DNA of 64,000 nucleotides from NCBI GenBank assembly GCA_032622095.1, contig CP136067.1, positions 53,423,899 to 53,487,898 of the forward strand. The letters are read 5' to 3'. A program made the translations under genes and the position numbers. This stretch comes from Siphonodentalium dalli (Eukaryota > Mollusca > Scaphopoda > Gadilida > Siphonodentaliidae). The stretch's first letter is position 1; each line of letters opens with the position of its first letter. Below are positions 48,785 to 59,699 of this stretch, one piece after another. The notes below the pieces were generated by a model, which ran no database searches, was not told the DNA's origin, and was given only the letters and a program-made list of their open reading frames with translations.

Positions 48785-49235
48785 GAAATTCAAGCCTGCA
48801 AATAGTGGGTCTGTCATTTGCAGAATGAGGTCCGCAGAGGGTGTACTTTATAGTGATACTATCCCGCATGGTGGGCTAGCATCACCAAATTCACCCTCTG
48901 GGAACCTTATTCAGCCTCAACTGCTATGGGAGACTTAGGTTCAGATTGAATTTCCCCAGTTGAAGTTGGTGATGTTCACCCGTTAGACACCTCGATTATG
49001 CATTTTATCTTCTGCAAATTAGGGCATATAGAAACTTCCCAGAAGGGAAAATGTAACTAAAAACAATGATAATTTGAGACTATAGATACTTCCCAGAAGA
49101 TGAGGCCTAAGCAGAATGAGTCCCCAGAGGGTGAGCTTGGTGATGCTAGCCCACTGCAGGATAGCATCACTAAACTCACACTCTGGGCGACTTCATTCTG
49201 CAAATGATAGACATGCTATTTGCAGACTTGGCAAC
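48785..49235. mobile_element. Palindromic MITE, longer diverged copy
   Basis: It begins CAAGCCTGCAAATAGTGGGT and ends near GCTATTTGCAGACTTGGCAA, with AGAATGAGGTCCGCAGAGGG and its mirror inside. It belongs to the same family as 24937-25193 but has about 200 bp of additional interior. Target duplication not clear. Confidence 0.7.
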
Positions 49236-49714
49236 AATAGGAATTTGACCTAATTGGCATGCAGCGTGCTTGCCCGTATGTCTTTTATGATTATGGAGAG
49301 TGACGGAGATAAAGGAAATGAATCTAACCCATCAAGGTGGCTTGAGTACACATTATGGTTGCTTCAAATTAATTTCTGATTGAAAACATATATATTATGG
49401 TTGACACATTTACATAATACAAACAAAACACGAAGCCAAAAGTACGACATATTTCAACGACATTCAACTTATTTTCATTTGAAATCAACAATGCAAAAGT
49501 TGCACCACTCTCGCAACACACACATTGCTCGCTATGGCGTCTACATGAGCTTTCACAAACATCGTCACAAGCGCTGCAGATGTTGTGTGTGGAATGTCAA
49601 TTGCGATTTCTGCATTGTTGTCGGGTGTCAAAATCACCAAGCTGTTTAAGTGATTTATGCCCTACCTTAACCTAGGGTCTTTTGTTTTGTTTGTATTTTT
49701 GTTATAAAGCACTA

Positions 49715-50250
49715 TTTTTAGCTCACCTGAGACAAAGTCTCCGGTGGAGCTATAGTCCGTCCGTCCATCCGTCAACAATCATCTTCTCGTCACGAACCGT
49801 AAGACTTAACGTGTTCATATTTGGTGTGGATGTTCCCTAGGTGAATCACATTCAGAATTGTTCAAATGAGGTCACTGGGTGGAATAGTTGTGAAAGCAGG
49901 GCCATAACTCTATTCCTCCATAGTAATTCTTAGAACGACTTCTTTTACTGAACTATAAGGCCGTATGGATTCATATTCGGTGTGGATGTTCCCTAGTTGA
50001 CTCACATTCAGATTTGTTAAAATGAGGTCACCAGGTTGATTAGTTGAGAAACCAGGGCCATAACTCTATTCCTCCATAGTAATTCTTAGAATGACTTCTT
50101 CTTTTGAACCATTTGACCGATTTAACTTACATTTGGTATGGAGAGTCCTTGTGTGACTGGGGTTCAGATTTGTTCAAATGGGGTCACTGGGTCAAATAGG
50201 GGCAGAGCCAGGGCCCAGGGACATAACTCTTAAAAAAAAAGTTAATTCAA
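49715..50250 (+). repeat. AGCTCACCTGAG-family repeat
   Basis: It starts TTTTTAGCTCACCTGAGACA, followed by GTCTCCGGTGGAGCTATAG and a GTCCGTCCGTCC run. It then has three diverged ~130-bp internal units with GTGTGGATGTTCCCTAG, TTCAGATTTGTT, GGTCACTGGGT and GGGCCATAACTCT. It ends in an A-run near 50230. Confidence 0.85.
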
Positions 50251-50585
50251 ATCCTTGTTTTAAACCCTTGCCCCCCTCCACCCCACCTCCCCCACCACTG
50301 CATGTCCCTGCCACCCCACACCAGAGATCCCTGCAAGGTTCACCCCATTAAAAGCCTTACACTTTAGTTATATGACATGCCAGGAACTGACCAGCCTTAA
50401 TTCTCACAGTACTCACAGCTGTGTGTCCAGTCATGATAAAGTAATTAACTTTTATCTCAATATCCACATTTATCAGGCTAAGAGAGAAAGATGTGTGTGA
50501 ATTAAATTTAATCCTATGTGTTTACAGCAATCTCAAATACAACTCTAACTGTTTGACAGTGTACACATTTTTATAATAGTATTAG

Positions 50586-51200
50586 TATTAACCATTTCAT
50601 TACCAGAGCTATGCTGGTACAGCAATAAAGACCCTGCACCAGTGTATTCTCCTATATATAGGAGAATACACTGGGGTTCAAGATCAAGGAAATATTGTTA
50701 GGCCAATATAGTAAGACATCCAAATAAATCACACATGTCCTATTCTCACAGGGATGTTCCCACATATGTTTGGGGAAGGGGCAAATTTCTCAGATTGTTC
50801 ATTGAGATGTAATTGTTTTTCCAAAACCAATTACGTATACTAAAATAAAATGAATATAAAATAATAGACCATTGATCAAGAGAAATGAGCTCCTAGTTTT
50901 AATATTTGTCCAATATTTATTATTTTATAACAAAGTACTAGTATCATGCCAGTGCATTGTCTTATATATGTGAGTGTCCCATAGGTATCCTCACCTAAGA
51001 GAATGCACTGGCTTTCAAGGTTAAGGAAATATTGTTAGGCAAATGTAGACAAGCATCCAATAAATCACAGATATCCTATTCTTGCAGGGATGTCCCCATG
51101 GGTTGAGGGGGTGGAATTAGCAGATTTGTTCAATGAGATATAATTTGTTTTCTCAAAATTAATTATATAGACTAAAATGAATATAAAATAGTAAACTACT
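50586..51200. repeat. Tandem duplication (~345 bp period) carrying the family hairpin arm
   Basis: TTAACCATTTCATTACCAGAGC (50588) opens a degenerate TTAA element. Blocks 50640-50880 and 50985-51200 are collinear: AGGAAATATTGTTAGG, CAxATAAATCACA, TCCTATTCT, CAGGGATGT, and GAATATAAAATA at the end. It is non-coding. Confidence 0.6.
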
Positions 51201-51497
51201 TAATTTTTTAACCCCCAGATTACATTATATAAAATATATGGCATATTATATACCATTTGAAAGAGCAAGCTCCAAAACATTGTATTATAATAAACTGTTG
51301 ACATGTTGTTTTTATTGAGTTGCCAAAGAGTTTTGTCATCTAGATTGCAGTAAAAAGCTAAATTATTTTCAATGCAGGGGGAATAACTCTATATATTAAA
51401 GATGGTGTTCTTCCCCTTCCATTAAAAAAGTTTGAATTCTGTTGCATTTTGGGATCCAAAGTGGGGGGGGGGGGAGTCATTCTATAATTTCAATAGT

Positions 51498-52300
51498 TTT
51501 TGGCTCACCTGAGACAAAGACTCTGGTGGAGCTATAGTCATCACTCCTCGTCCGTCCGTCAACAATTCTTTAAACTTCTCCTCTGGAACGATAAGACCGA
51601 ATGGGTTCATAGTTGGTGTGGATATTGCCTAGGTGACTCACATTCAGATTTGTTCAGATGAGGTCACTGGGTCAAATGTGGGCAGGGACATAACTCCACA
51701 AAATATTAAAAATTGCAAGTGAAGTCTGACATTTTTATAAACATTTCCTGGAGATCTGCTAGAGGTCATTAATTCCCAATTACAACATCAATCTATCATA
51801 TGTATTGTTCAAATCTTTCAACAGGACATTTAACTCCCCCACACCCACCACTTCACCAGAACATATTTGGCAAACTTGAAAAGTGTTCTTTGAAAGAACC
51901 ACCAGCTCTATTTAGTTCACATTTAATATTGAGGCTCCTTTGGTGATGTGTGATTCAGATTTGTTTAATCAGGGTCACCAGGTCAAGTAGGTGCAAGGCC
52001 AGCTACATTACTCTTTCTCTCCATAGTAATTCATCATACGTCTTCTATGCAAGAATGAAATGGACTATTTTGCTTATATATAGTAGGAAATTACCTTGGG
52101 TGACAGATTTGTGAAAATGGCATCACAAAGTCGAATAAGGGCATTGCCAGAGACATAACTATTTCACAACATAGTAATTCTTAAAATATGTATGGCAGAG
52201 CCAAGAACTATTTGGCTTATTTAGCATGGAATGTTCTTGTTTGACTGCGATACAGATATTTTTAATGGGGTAACCTGGAAAAATAGGACAGTTTCCTTCT
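51498..52300 (+). repeat. AGCTCACCTGAG-family repeat, third copy
   Basis: It starts TTGGCTCACCTGAGACAAAG with CTGGTGGAGCTATAGTCATC and CTCCTCGTCCGTCCGTCAAC. Diverged internal units (TTCAGATTTGTT, AGGTCACTGGGTCAAA, CATAACT) continue to about 52300. Confidence 0.75.
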
Positions 52301-52357
52301 TAATATGCTTCCTTCACAAGTACCATCAGGTCTATTTTATAAAAAGGCGCTTGTGAG

Positions 52358-52480
52358 ATTGGAAATTTCCAACAATTGGGAAAGTTTGAGATATCAATTG
52401 TGTAATTCCTACCTAAGACTTGGGAGTCTGGAGCCCAGTCGGGTGGGGACTTGTTGTGGGGGGGGGGGGGGGGGGGGGGT
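52358..52480. repeat. Dispersed fragment and a long G run
   Basis: GGAAATTTCCAACAATTGGG near 52360 recurs in related form at 33650 and, inverted, near 57020. A run of about 22 G residues follows at about 52457-52479. Frames across this run are low-complexity artefacts. Confidence 0.8.
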
Positions 52481-52689
52481 TGATCAGTAGTGTACATTTG
52501 GTAATTTGGCCACATATCCTGTTTAGATCTACTTCTTTTAAAGTGATTATGAAAAGTTCTGACTGTTGTGGTCTCCAGAGTCCCAGTCTTATCAGTCTTT
52601 GCAGTCTGGTGAGCGACCCCACAGTCATTGACTGTCTTGTTTATATCAGAATCAATTTTAAGTTACCAAAATATTTGCTCAAATAGTCT

Positions 52690-53265
52690 TCACATGTAGG
52701 GTTGATCCATATATGACATCTTTGTCTGTCTTCGTGCCCCATGATTCTTGTGATGACATCACTGCCTAATCTCGCATCATGCTTTGAATATGGTGTACGC
52801 ATCACTTGTGATGTCCACCATGTAAAAGCTCCAATCATTTTGGTTAAAGCCACATGGCAGTTTATTGAAATAGGTCTATAAATATCTATGATCCTCATTT
52901 GTCCCAGAAATACGCATTGAAGCCCATCCCTTGGCGATAGTAAATTACTATGATCGGAATCATAAATGAGAGTTTTGGTGTTGAATTATAGAGTATACTG
53001 TTATGTACTATTATAGACAAATGTACATAACACAAATTATTGGAATTTATGGGGCACTCGCATTTATATAAGAGAATGCACTGGTACATGATATGTAATG
53101 CTGCACCACCACATCCTTGGGTTAAATGTGAAAGGTGACCTGGACATGGAATACTTGGGTTAAGAGAGTCCAATTTAAGTTTACAATAATAATGTATAAA
53201 ATTCTACCAACAATATAGATCAAGATAAGCCACCTCACTGCTGGCCCATTAATATCAATTATATA
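52690..53265. other. Intergenic, nothing recognised
   Basis: A short remnant of the family hairpin arm (ATTTATATAAGAGAATGCACTGG) is at about 53064-53086. No gene is supported. Confidence 0.4.
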
Positions 53266-53914
53266 GCAGAGCTGTCAACAAATCACAGGAATTGTTTATG
53301 TTGAAAGCTGACATCTCTATTAAACCAATAACATTTATAATGACCTCAGACCATCTGCAGAGTGATATATTCAGCTGTGCAAGGCAGCACAGATGTCCAA
53401 GTCTACTGTTAATATCATGTGATGTGTATTGTTAAATCTTTATTTTAAATTAGACATCATAGCTTTCTTTATCAGATTATCTGCATACATAATTTGAAAA
53501 ACTAACACCGTTATAACTCCGCCAAGGGTACCATGAGTCACCACACCAAATTTGGTTTAAATAGGTCCAAAATCTTGTGTTATGTACTGGTAAATTTGTT
53601 TGGAGTGATATTAAATCCAATTCACCAATTTCATATCATGCCTTTGGACTACTTAGCTATTCAAATGGCTATATCATTTTCTGATGTCTCTTATGCCAAT
53701 GTGCAGATAAAGAAAGCTGTGGTATCTAATTTTTTTTAAATGTTTCAACAATACACATGACATGCTATTAACAGTAGACTAGAAAATCTTTGCTGCATTG
53801 CACAGCTGAGTATATCACTCTACAGATGGTCTGAGGTCATTATAAATGGTATAGGTTTAATAGAGATGCCAAGTTCAGCATAAACAATGCCAGTGATTAG
53901 TTGACAGCTTTGCT
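53266..53914. repeat. Terminal-inverted-repeat element, about 150-bp arms
   Basis: GCAGAGCTGTCAACAAATCA at the left is mirrored at the right by GATTAGTTGACAGCTTTGC. The arms share TTTATAATGACCTCAGACCA with its complement and CATCTCTATTAAACC. The centre (53500-53740) holds CCACACCAAATTTGGTTTAA, related to 59350-59420. The 68-codon frame there is not recognised. Confidence 0.7.
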
Positions 53915-53929
53915 TATCTATATCTATAT

Positions 53930-55190
53930 TTGCGAATGTCTTCTGTCTGTCTGTATGTGTTCTATAGAAAATCACAGCGGACCACCTATATGGCACAAAA
54001 GGGGTCTAATAGGGGTAACTTTTTACGAGAAAGATAATGGCGAGGGTTAGAATTTTCTAAAGTGACGCCGTTGTTGTCAGGGGCAGAAAAGGGGGAGGGG
54101 CAGAATTTTTTTTTGTTGCCACCAAACTTATATATAATCATTCCATAATATGAGGAATATATTGGTGTGGTTTAAATATGTCATAAGTCGAGCCGTTCGC
54201 GTCAGGGATGCCTGGAAGGGGGGGCACCAAAATGATCAAAATAATTTTAGCACCGAATTCCACCAAATTGATGCACATTCTTCTGAGATCTTCTCCATGA
54301 TACAAGGAATCTTATTGTGTGATTTAAAGATGCCAAATTGGTGTCGTTGGGATGAGAGATTGTGGGGAGCGGTGGTGGGTACTAAATCTGATAAGAATTT
54401 GTTTAGTAGCCGATTGCCACCAAACTTATACAAATTCATCCCCATGGTATGAGGTGTCTAATGGCGTGGTTAAAGCTTGTCGTCATTCGAGTCAGGGGTG
54501 CACTGAAAGGGAGAGGGGCACCAAAATTGATACACATTATTTTTAGCGTCAATTTCCACCAAATTGATACACATTCTTATCCATGATATGAGGAATCTAA
54601 TCGTGTGATTTTAAAAACGTCATATTGGTGCTGCTTTGGTGAGAGATGGGGTGGGGTGGGCACTAAATTTGATAAAAAAATTTGTTTAGTCGCGGATTAG
54701 CACCAAACTTATAAATAATAATCTCCATGATATCAGGAGTCTAATTGTGTGGTTTAATGATGTCAAAAGTTGGGCCATTCGAGTCCGGGGTGCCTAGAGG
54801 GTGAGAGGGACACAGAAATTGATAAAACAATATGTTTAGCGCCGATTTCCACCTGATTGATATATATTCTTCTCGTGATACGAATAATCTAGTCGTGTGG
54901 TTTAAATGCGCCAAATTGGTGCCTTTTGGGTGAGATATATGCAATGGTGGTCCTAAATTTGATACAAATTTGTATACTCGGCAATTTTTAATATATATAT
55001 TCATCTCTATAATGAGTCTAAGTGTGTGGTTTAATGATGTCAAAAGTGGCACCGCTTGAGTTCGAAATAGGGACGGGAGGGTTACCAAAAACTTATAAAA
55101 ATATGTTTAGTGCCAATTACCATCAAACTCATACACGTTCTTCTCAAATGATACAACGAATCAATTATTTGCGAATATCTGTCTGTGTTC
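53930..55190. repeat. Tandem array with ~285-bp units made of two half-units
   Basis: ACCAAACTTAT recurs at about 54120, 54420 and 54702, with a weaker return near 54985. Between these, CACCAAATTGATxCACATTCTT marks the second half-unit (54260, 54555, weaker at 54850). Each half has CATGATATGAGGAATCTAAT and GTGTGGTTTAA words. Flanks on both sides share TTTGCGAATxTCTxTCTGT (53930, 55167). Frames crossing it are artefacts. Confidence 0.75.
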
Positions 55191-55196
55191 TATATA

Positions 55197-55309
55197 CAGA
55201 GGATCTACAACGAGTCCCCAGTTTATAGCGGATTTTATAAAACGAGTCCAGTAAATTTACGGGACGAGTTTTGTAAATTCCGCTATAAACTGGGGACGAG
55301 TTGTAGATT
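55197..55309. repeat. Hairpin, about 55-bp arms
   Basis: GATCTACAACGAGTCCCCAG at the left pairs with CTGGGGACGAGTTGTAGATTC at the right, and CGGATTTTATAAAACGAGTC pairs with GACGAGTTTTGTAAATTCCG. No second copy is seen. Confidence 0.75.
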
Positions 55310-55700
55310 CTATTTATTACATGATCAAAAACTTTGATAAAACATTAAATCAACAAATGGGACGTGAAAACTAACTCCGGTTTCTATAAGGCCTGTGATG
55401 ACGTTTCACGTAACTATGCATTGCTTTTCCGCATGAAGAAATAGTCCCAAATAATAAAAGACTCTTTCACGCATTTAATTGCGTATATTTAATGAAATAA
55501 CTGTTCAAACTCTTCATTCGTTATGAGTTTGATGGAAAAATAATGAAGCCGTAGTATTTTGAGACATTGAGTACGGAATGTAAACAGATGACAAACCGAA
55601 GTCAAAGGTCACCTGGCACTATTTCCTGTTATTAAACGAACGTTTAATATCACAATTTATAGAATGGAATAAGGGTAGTATCATGTAATAAATAACTGTA
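55310..55700. other. Intergenic, nothing recognised
   Basis: AT-rich sequence without recognised coding, RNA or repeat structure. Confidence 0.4.
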
Positions 55701-55729
55701 AGGTACAATCGAGATGGCATGCACCAAGG

Positions 55730-56320
55730 CGGTCTAACAGGGGTAACTTTTTACGAGTAAGATAATGGTGCGGGTTAAAATTTTGACGAGGGCCGGTTGG
55801 CGGGCGGGTGGTGGCGGGCAGACCTAAAGAATGCCTTATAACTTTGACATTTGTGAACGGATTCAAAAATATTTTGGTATGTGAGTTGCTCCCAATGACT
55901 ATTTACTGCCTGTTGAAAATGGGTCACGTCCGAACTTTTTGACAAGAGTTATCCATCTTTGATGACTTTTTTGCAATTTTATCACCTGTTAGCGCGATAA
56001 CTCAATAAAATATTAACTGATTACAACCATATTTGATATATGAGTCTCTTGCAACAATATCTCGGACGAGTTCGAAAACCAGGTTTGTCAGAATTTTTTC
56101 CCCGGAGTTATGGGCCTTAGTTTGTCTATTTTTAGCATTTTTTTCACTGTTAGCGCGATAACTCATTTAAATATTAACTGATTCAAGCCATATTTGATAT
56201 ATGAGTCTCTTGCATCAATATGTCGAACGAGTTCGGAAACCAGGTTTGTCCGACTTTTTGGGCCTTGTGTGGGCCTTATTGCCAAGTTATTGGCAGAAGT
56301 TTTTTTCGACTGCCAATAAA
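55730..56320. repeat. Diverged tandem repeat (~163-bp period)
   Basis: GTTAGCGCGATAACTCA at about 55988 and 56151 opens two collinear units with ATATTTGATATATGAGTCTC and GACGAGTTCGxAAACCAGG. A looser start is seen from 55850. Confidence 0.6.
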
Positions 56321-56749
56321 CTCGACATAGCATCTTAGATGCATACCCCTTGTTCAAGTAGCAACTTGGCAGCAAGTCATCACATATAGTATACATGTGG
56401 TAGTTTTCCCCAAAGGTCTGAGGGCTTTTGGGTAGTTTTCAGTGTAAGTCTATCCAAATATTCAACCTCCTGATATAGCTCAGGCGTGGAAACCCCTTAA
56501 CCAAGAAAAGACCAAATAAAAGTTAAGATAATGTTTATATGTATGTCACAATAAATTTCTAAGTAAATACATTGAGATAACTTCTAATAAAAGTCAGACC
56601 AAGCTGATAATCGCATAGGCACAGGTTCCCATAGTGTTAAATATCTGAGCCAAATTTCAAAACTTACCATGATTTACCAGGAAACAAAGGACGACTCTAA
56701 TTATGCATGTTGTGTAAATTTTCAAGTCGAAAAAGGGGGATAACTCCAC

Positions 56750-57480
56750 TAAACAAGACAGTCAATGACTGGGGTCGCTCACCTAACTGAAAAGACTGGG
56801 ACTCTGGAAACCACAACAGTCAGAACTTGTCGTAATCACTTTAAAAGAAGTTAAACAGGACAAGGCAAGAGAGGCTTCATTATGTAGATCGGTGAATATC
56901 CACCTTGAAATTACCAACTGTACACTATTGATCACCTCCAGCTCATAACTAGTCCCCTCCCAAGTTCGTAAATCCTTTTGCGCACCTCCCTTAGGTTGGA
57001 ATTTCACAATTGACACCTCAAACTTTCTCAATTGTTGGAAATTTCCGATCTCACAAGCACCTTTTTTAACAAGAGCATCGCTAGGGCGTGGAAAAATACG
57101 CCCTTTAGCCATTTTGAATTGTACTACCGAAAAATAAAATAATACTTTGAGCTTACATTTGAAGAAAATCTGATATACCCCCAATTTCAATGCCAAAATG
57201 GGGCAAAACCTATATTCGAACTTGGCCTGTAGTTTTAGCTGGGAAATACACATATCAGCTTTGGTTCAGATCAAATAATCAAAACTGGAGTTATCGTTAG
57301 GAAACCGAAATGTTATGAAATTGGTCAAATTCTAAGTTGAAAAAGGACCACATCTCATGTAAAACTTACTGGATGGAACCCATATTCGAACTTGGCCTGT
57401 ATCTTTAGCTGCGAAATACACATACCAACTTTGGTTCAGATCAAATAATCCAAACTGGAGTTATCGGTCGGAAACCAAAA
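56750..57480. repeat. Dispersed and tandem repeats
   Basis: 57208-57295 and 57383-57470 are near-identical (CATATTCGAACTTGGCCTGT, TTTGGTTCAGATCAAATAAT). The same family in other form is duplicated at 60117-60210 and 60296-60385. 56960-57070 is an inverted copy of the AAATTTCCAAC repeat. Open frames here are not genes. Confidence 0.6.
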
Positions 57481-57520
57481 ATGGGCGGACGAACGGACAG
57501 ACTGATAACATAATATGACC

Positions 57521-57890
57521 TTTTTAGCTCACCTGAGACGAAGTCTCCGGTGGAGCTATAGTCATCACTCCTCATCATCCGTCCACAATTCTTTAAATAT
57601 CTTCTCCTCTGAAACCATAAGACCGAATGGGTTCATATTTGGTGTGGATGTTCCCTAGGTGACTCTCATTCAGATTTGTTCAAATGAGGTCACTGGGTCA
57701 AATAGTTGCGAAGCCAGGGCCATAACTCTATCCCTCTAGTAATTCTTAAAACGTCTTCTCAAGAACTATTGGGCCTATTTAGCTTATATTTGATATGGAG
57801 GGTCCTTCGGTGACACGGGTTCAGATTTGTTTTAAATGGGGTCACTGGGTCATATATAGGCAGAGCCAGGGACATAACTCTTAAAAAAAA
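57521..57890 (+). repeat. AGCTCACCTGAG-family repeat, fourth copy
   Basis: TTTTTAGCTCACCTGAGACG, then GTCTCCGGTGGAGCTATAGT and the usual internal phrases, ending in an A-run near 57893. With the opposite-facing copy ending at 61112 it brackets 3.6 kb. Confidence 0.85.
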
Positions 57891-58024
57891 AAAAAACCTT
57901 TCTCAATTTAACACGTTCACTGCCGAAAACCAATTGGTAATTCCATCCCGTATGCCAACATGGGATTGCATGTTTTTCCGATAGTAGTTACTATTTGACG
58001 TATGTAGGAGTGATAATTCCACCA

Positions 58025-58425
58025 ATATCGGGTTATATGATGCTGTCACATGTCACAATGCTACTACGAGATAACTCGTAGTCGGCAACTGGGATGGAAT
58101 TTACCAGTGTTTCATCGCTGGTGCCAGCTACGAGTTTTCTCGTAGGTAACTAAAATTACGTTTTCTACGACATAGATGACGGAAGAGTGCTATACAGGTG
58201 CAACCATATCGTGTATAAGACACGGTAAATTAATTTATATACAAACATTGGTACACTCTACGTCATCTAAGATGTTGCAAATGTAATACTGATTTACCTA
58301 CGAGATAACTCGTAGCTGGCACCAGCGATGAACACTGGTAAATTCCGTCCCAGGTGCCGACTGCGAGTTATCTCGTAGTAGCTCTACAACACGTTTCAGC
58401 ATCATATAACCGAATTTTGGTTGAC
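58025..58425. repeat. Inverted repeat dotted with CTACGAG hairpins
   Basis: ATCGGGTTATATGATGCTG (58028) is mirrored by CAGCATCATATAACCGA (58399). Between them each arm carries CTACGAGATAACTCGTAG, GGCAxCTGGGA, TTTACCAGTGTTCATCG-like and GCTGGTGCCAGCTACGAG. The 7-bp word CTACGAG and its complement CTCGTAG occur in both arms as small stem-loops. Related CTACGAGTTAACTCGTAG lies at about 59188. The central spacer is 58150-58290. Confidence 0.75.
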
Positions 58426-58429
58426 TAAA

Positions 58430-59340
58430 CATTTGTATAAGTCACGATACATGAATTTATATATACAAACTTGTACACACATTACCAGGGAACTGAACTT
58501 ACATGCATGGTAAACAAGCCACAGGTATTCGCTTGTGCCTATACTTGATGTAGCGCTGGCTCGAGCTTCCAACAGCCTCTAGCACTATATTCGCATTCGT
58601 CCACTCTCAGAAAATAACAATGCAGTTATAAAACCAGTTGAATAAGTTCGATGCGTAATAAACATAGAACCAGAGCTGATAATCAGATTAGTTAGAATTT
58701 AGAAATTAGCGAACTCAAGCATGGTGCCGATTTCTAAATAATCTCAAGATAAATGTAAGTGTTCTATTATATATAGTATATAGCCAAAATTGGATATTTG
58801 GCGAACCTTGCAGTGTTTTGCACCCACACCTCAAACACTGGAGTGTATTATCAGTATAGGTTTATATAGCTTCAAGTGAGACCGGAAAACTCTAGAGCTA
58901 ACTGGTTACTGATCTATGCAACGAAAACCCTCTATAATGTCCGGCAAAGGTCTATTTGCACATGTCTACCATGGGTGAGTGATGTACGGAAGAGATCCTG
59001 GTGAATTGGAGTGTCCTTGCAAGATTTAAAACGGCACCCCACCCCTTTATTGGAATGCAGAAAGCATTGTATCTGAAGCCATTCTAATTATACATAAACA
59101 ATCGACCAATGGGATCGTTGGGTATGTATTTGAGCGTAAACCGACGTTGCTTCTGCTTTGTTGTTATTTATGTGGTATGGACATCACTACGAGTTAACTC
59201 GTAGTAGCAGTCCCCATGGAACCGTTTACTACGAGTTAACCACAAAAAAAATCATAATTTAAATTTTTTTTCAAATAATTTGTTTTTTTAATTTTAATTT
59301 AGATTTAATTCCTTGCTCATATTTAATTTTTTGTTTAAAC
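58430..59340. other. Intergenic, nothing further recognised
   Basis: Apart from ACGAGTTAACTCGT-type words at 59188-59240 and an A/T-only stretch near 59250-59330, no repeat or gene is supported. Confidence 0.4.
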
Positions 59341-59699
59341 TTATTAGAACAAAACAACTAACACCATTATAACAGCCATCACCAAATTTGATTTAAATCA
59401 GTCTAAAATCCAGAACATGCAAACAGCATACACTTAGATCTAAATGAGATATGAGCAGGGTTCATGAGAAGACAGAATATTTACTTAACAGCATATAGAA
59501 GTCACATTGTGCTGGCTAAGGTGATTCTGAGATGGCAGCATTAACAAAATCTGCTTGGAGTGAAAGCTTTGTTGATTGATGGTCTTAGATATATCTGCCT
59601 GGTAGAGAGTTGTTTATAAATGACCTGTTGCTTATGATAACAAACTAATTCCAAAGCCAAGTGTGAATCTGACAGTTAGGCCATTATTTATATACGCTT

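Noticed and set aside
52300-52690. Overlapping open frames with poly-Gly/poly-Pro
   Set aside because: They are produced by the G run on the two strands and share no real protein features.
55681-57253. Open frames on the - strand as exons
   Set aside because: They fall inside diverged tandem and dispersed repeats, with no conserved motifs or consistent splice sites.
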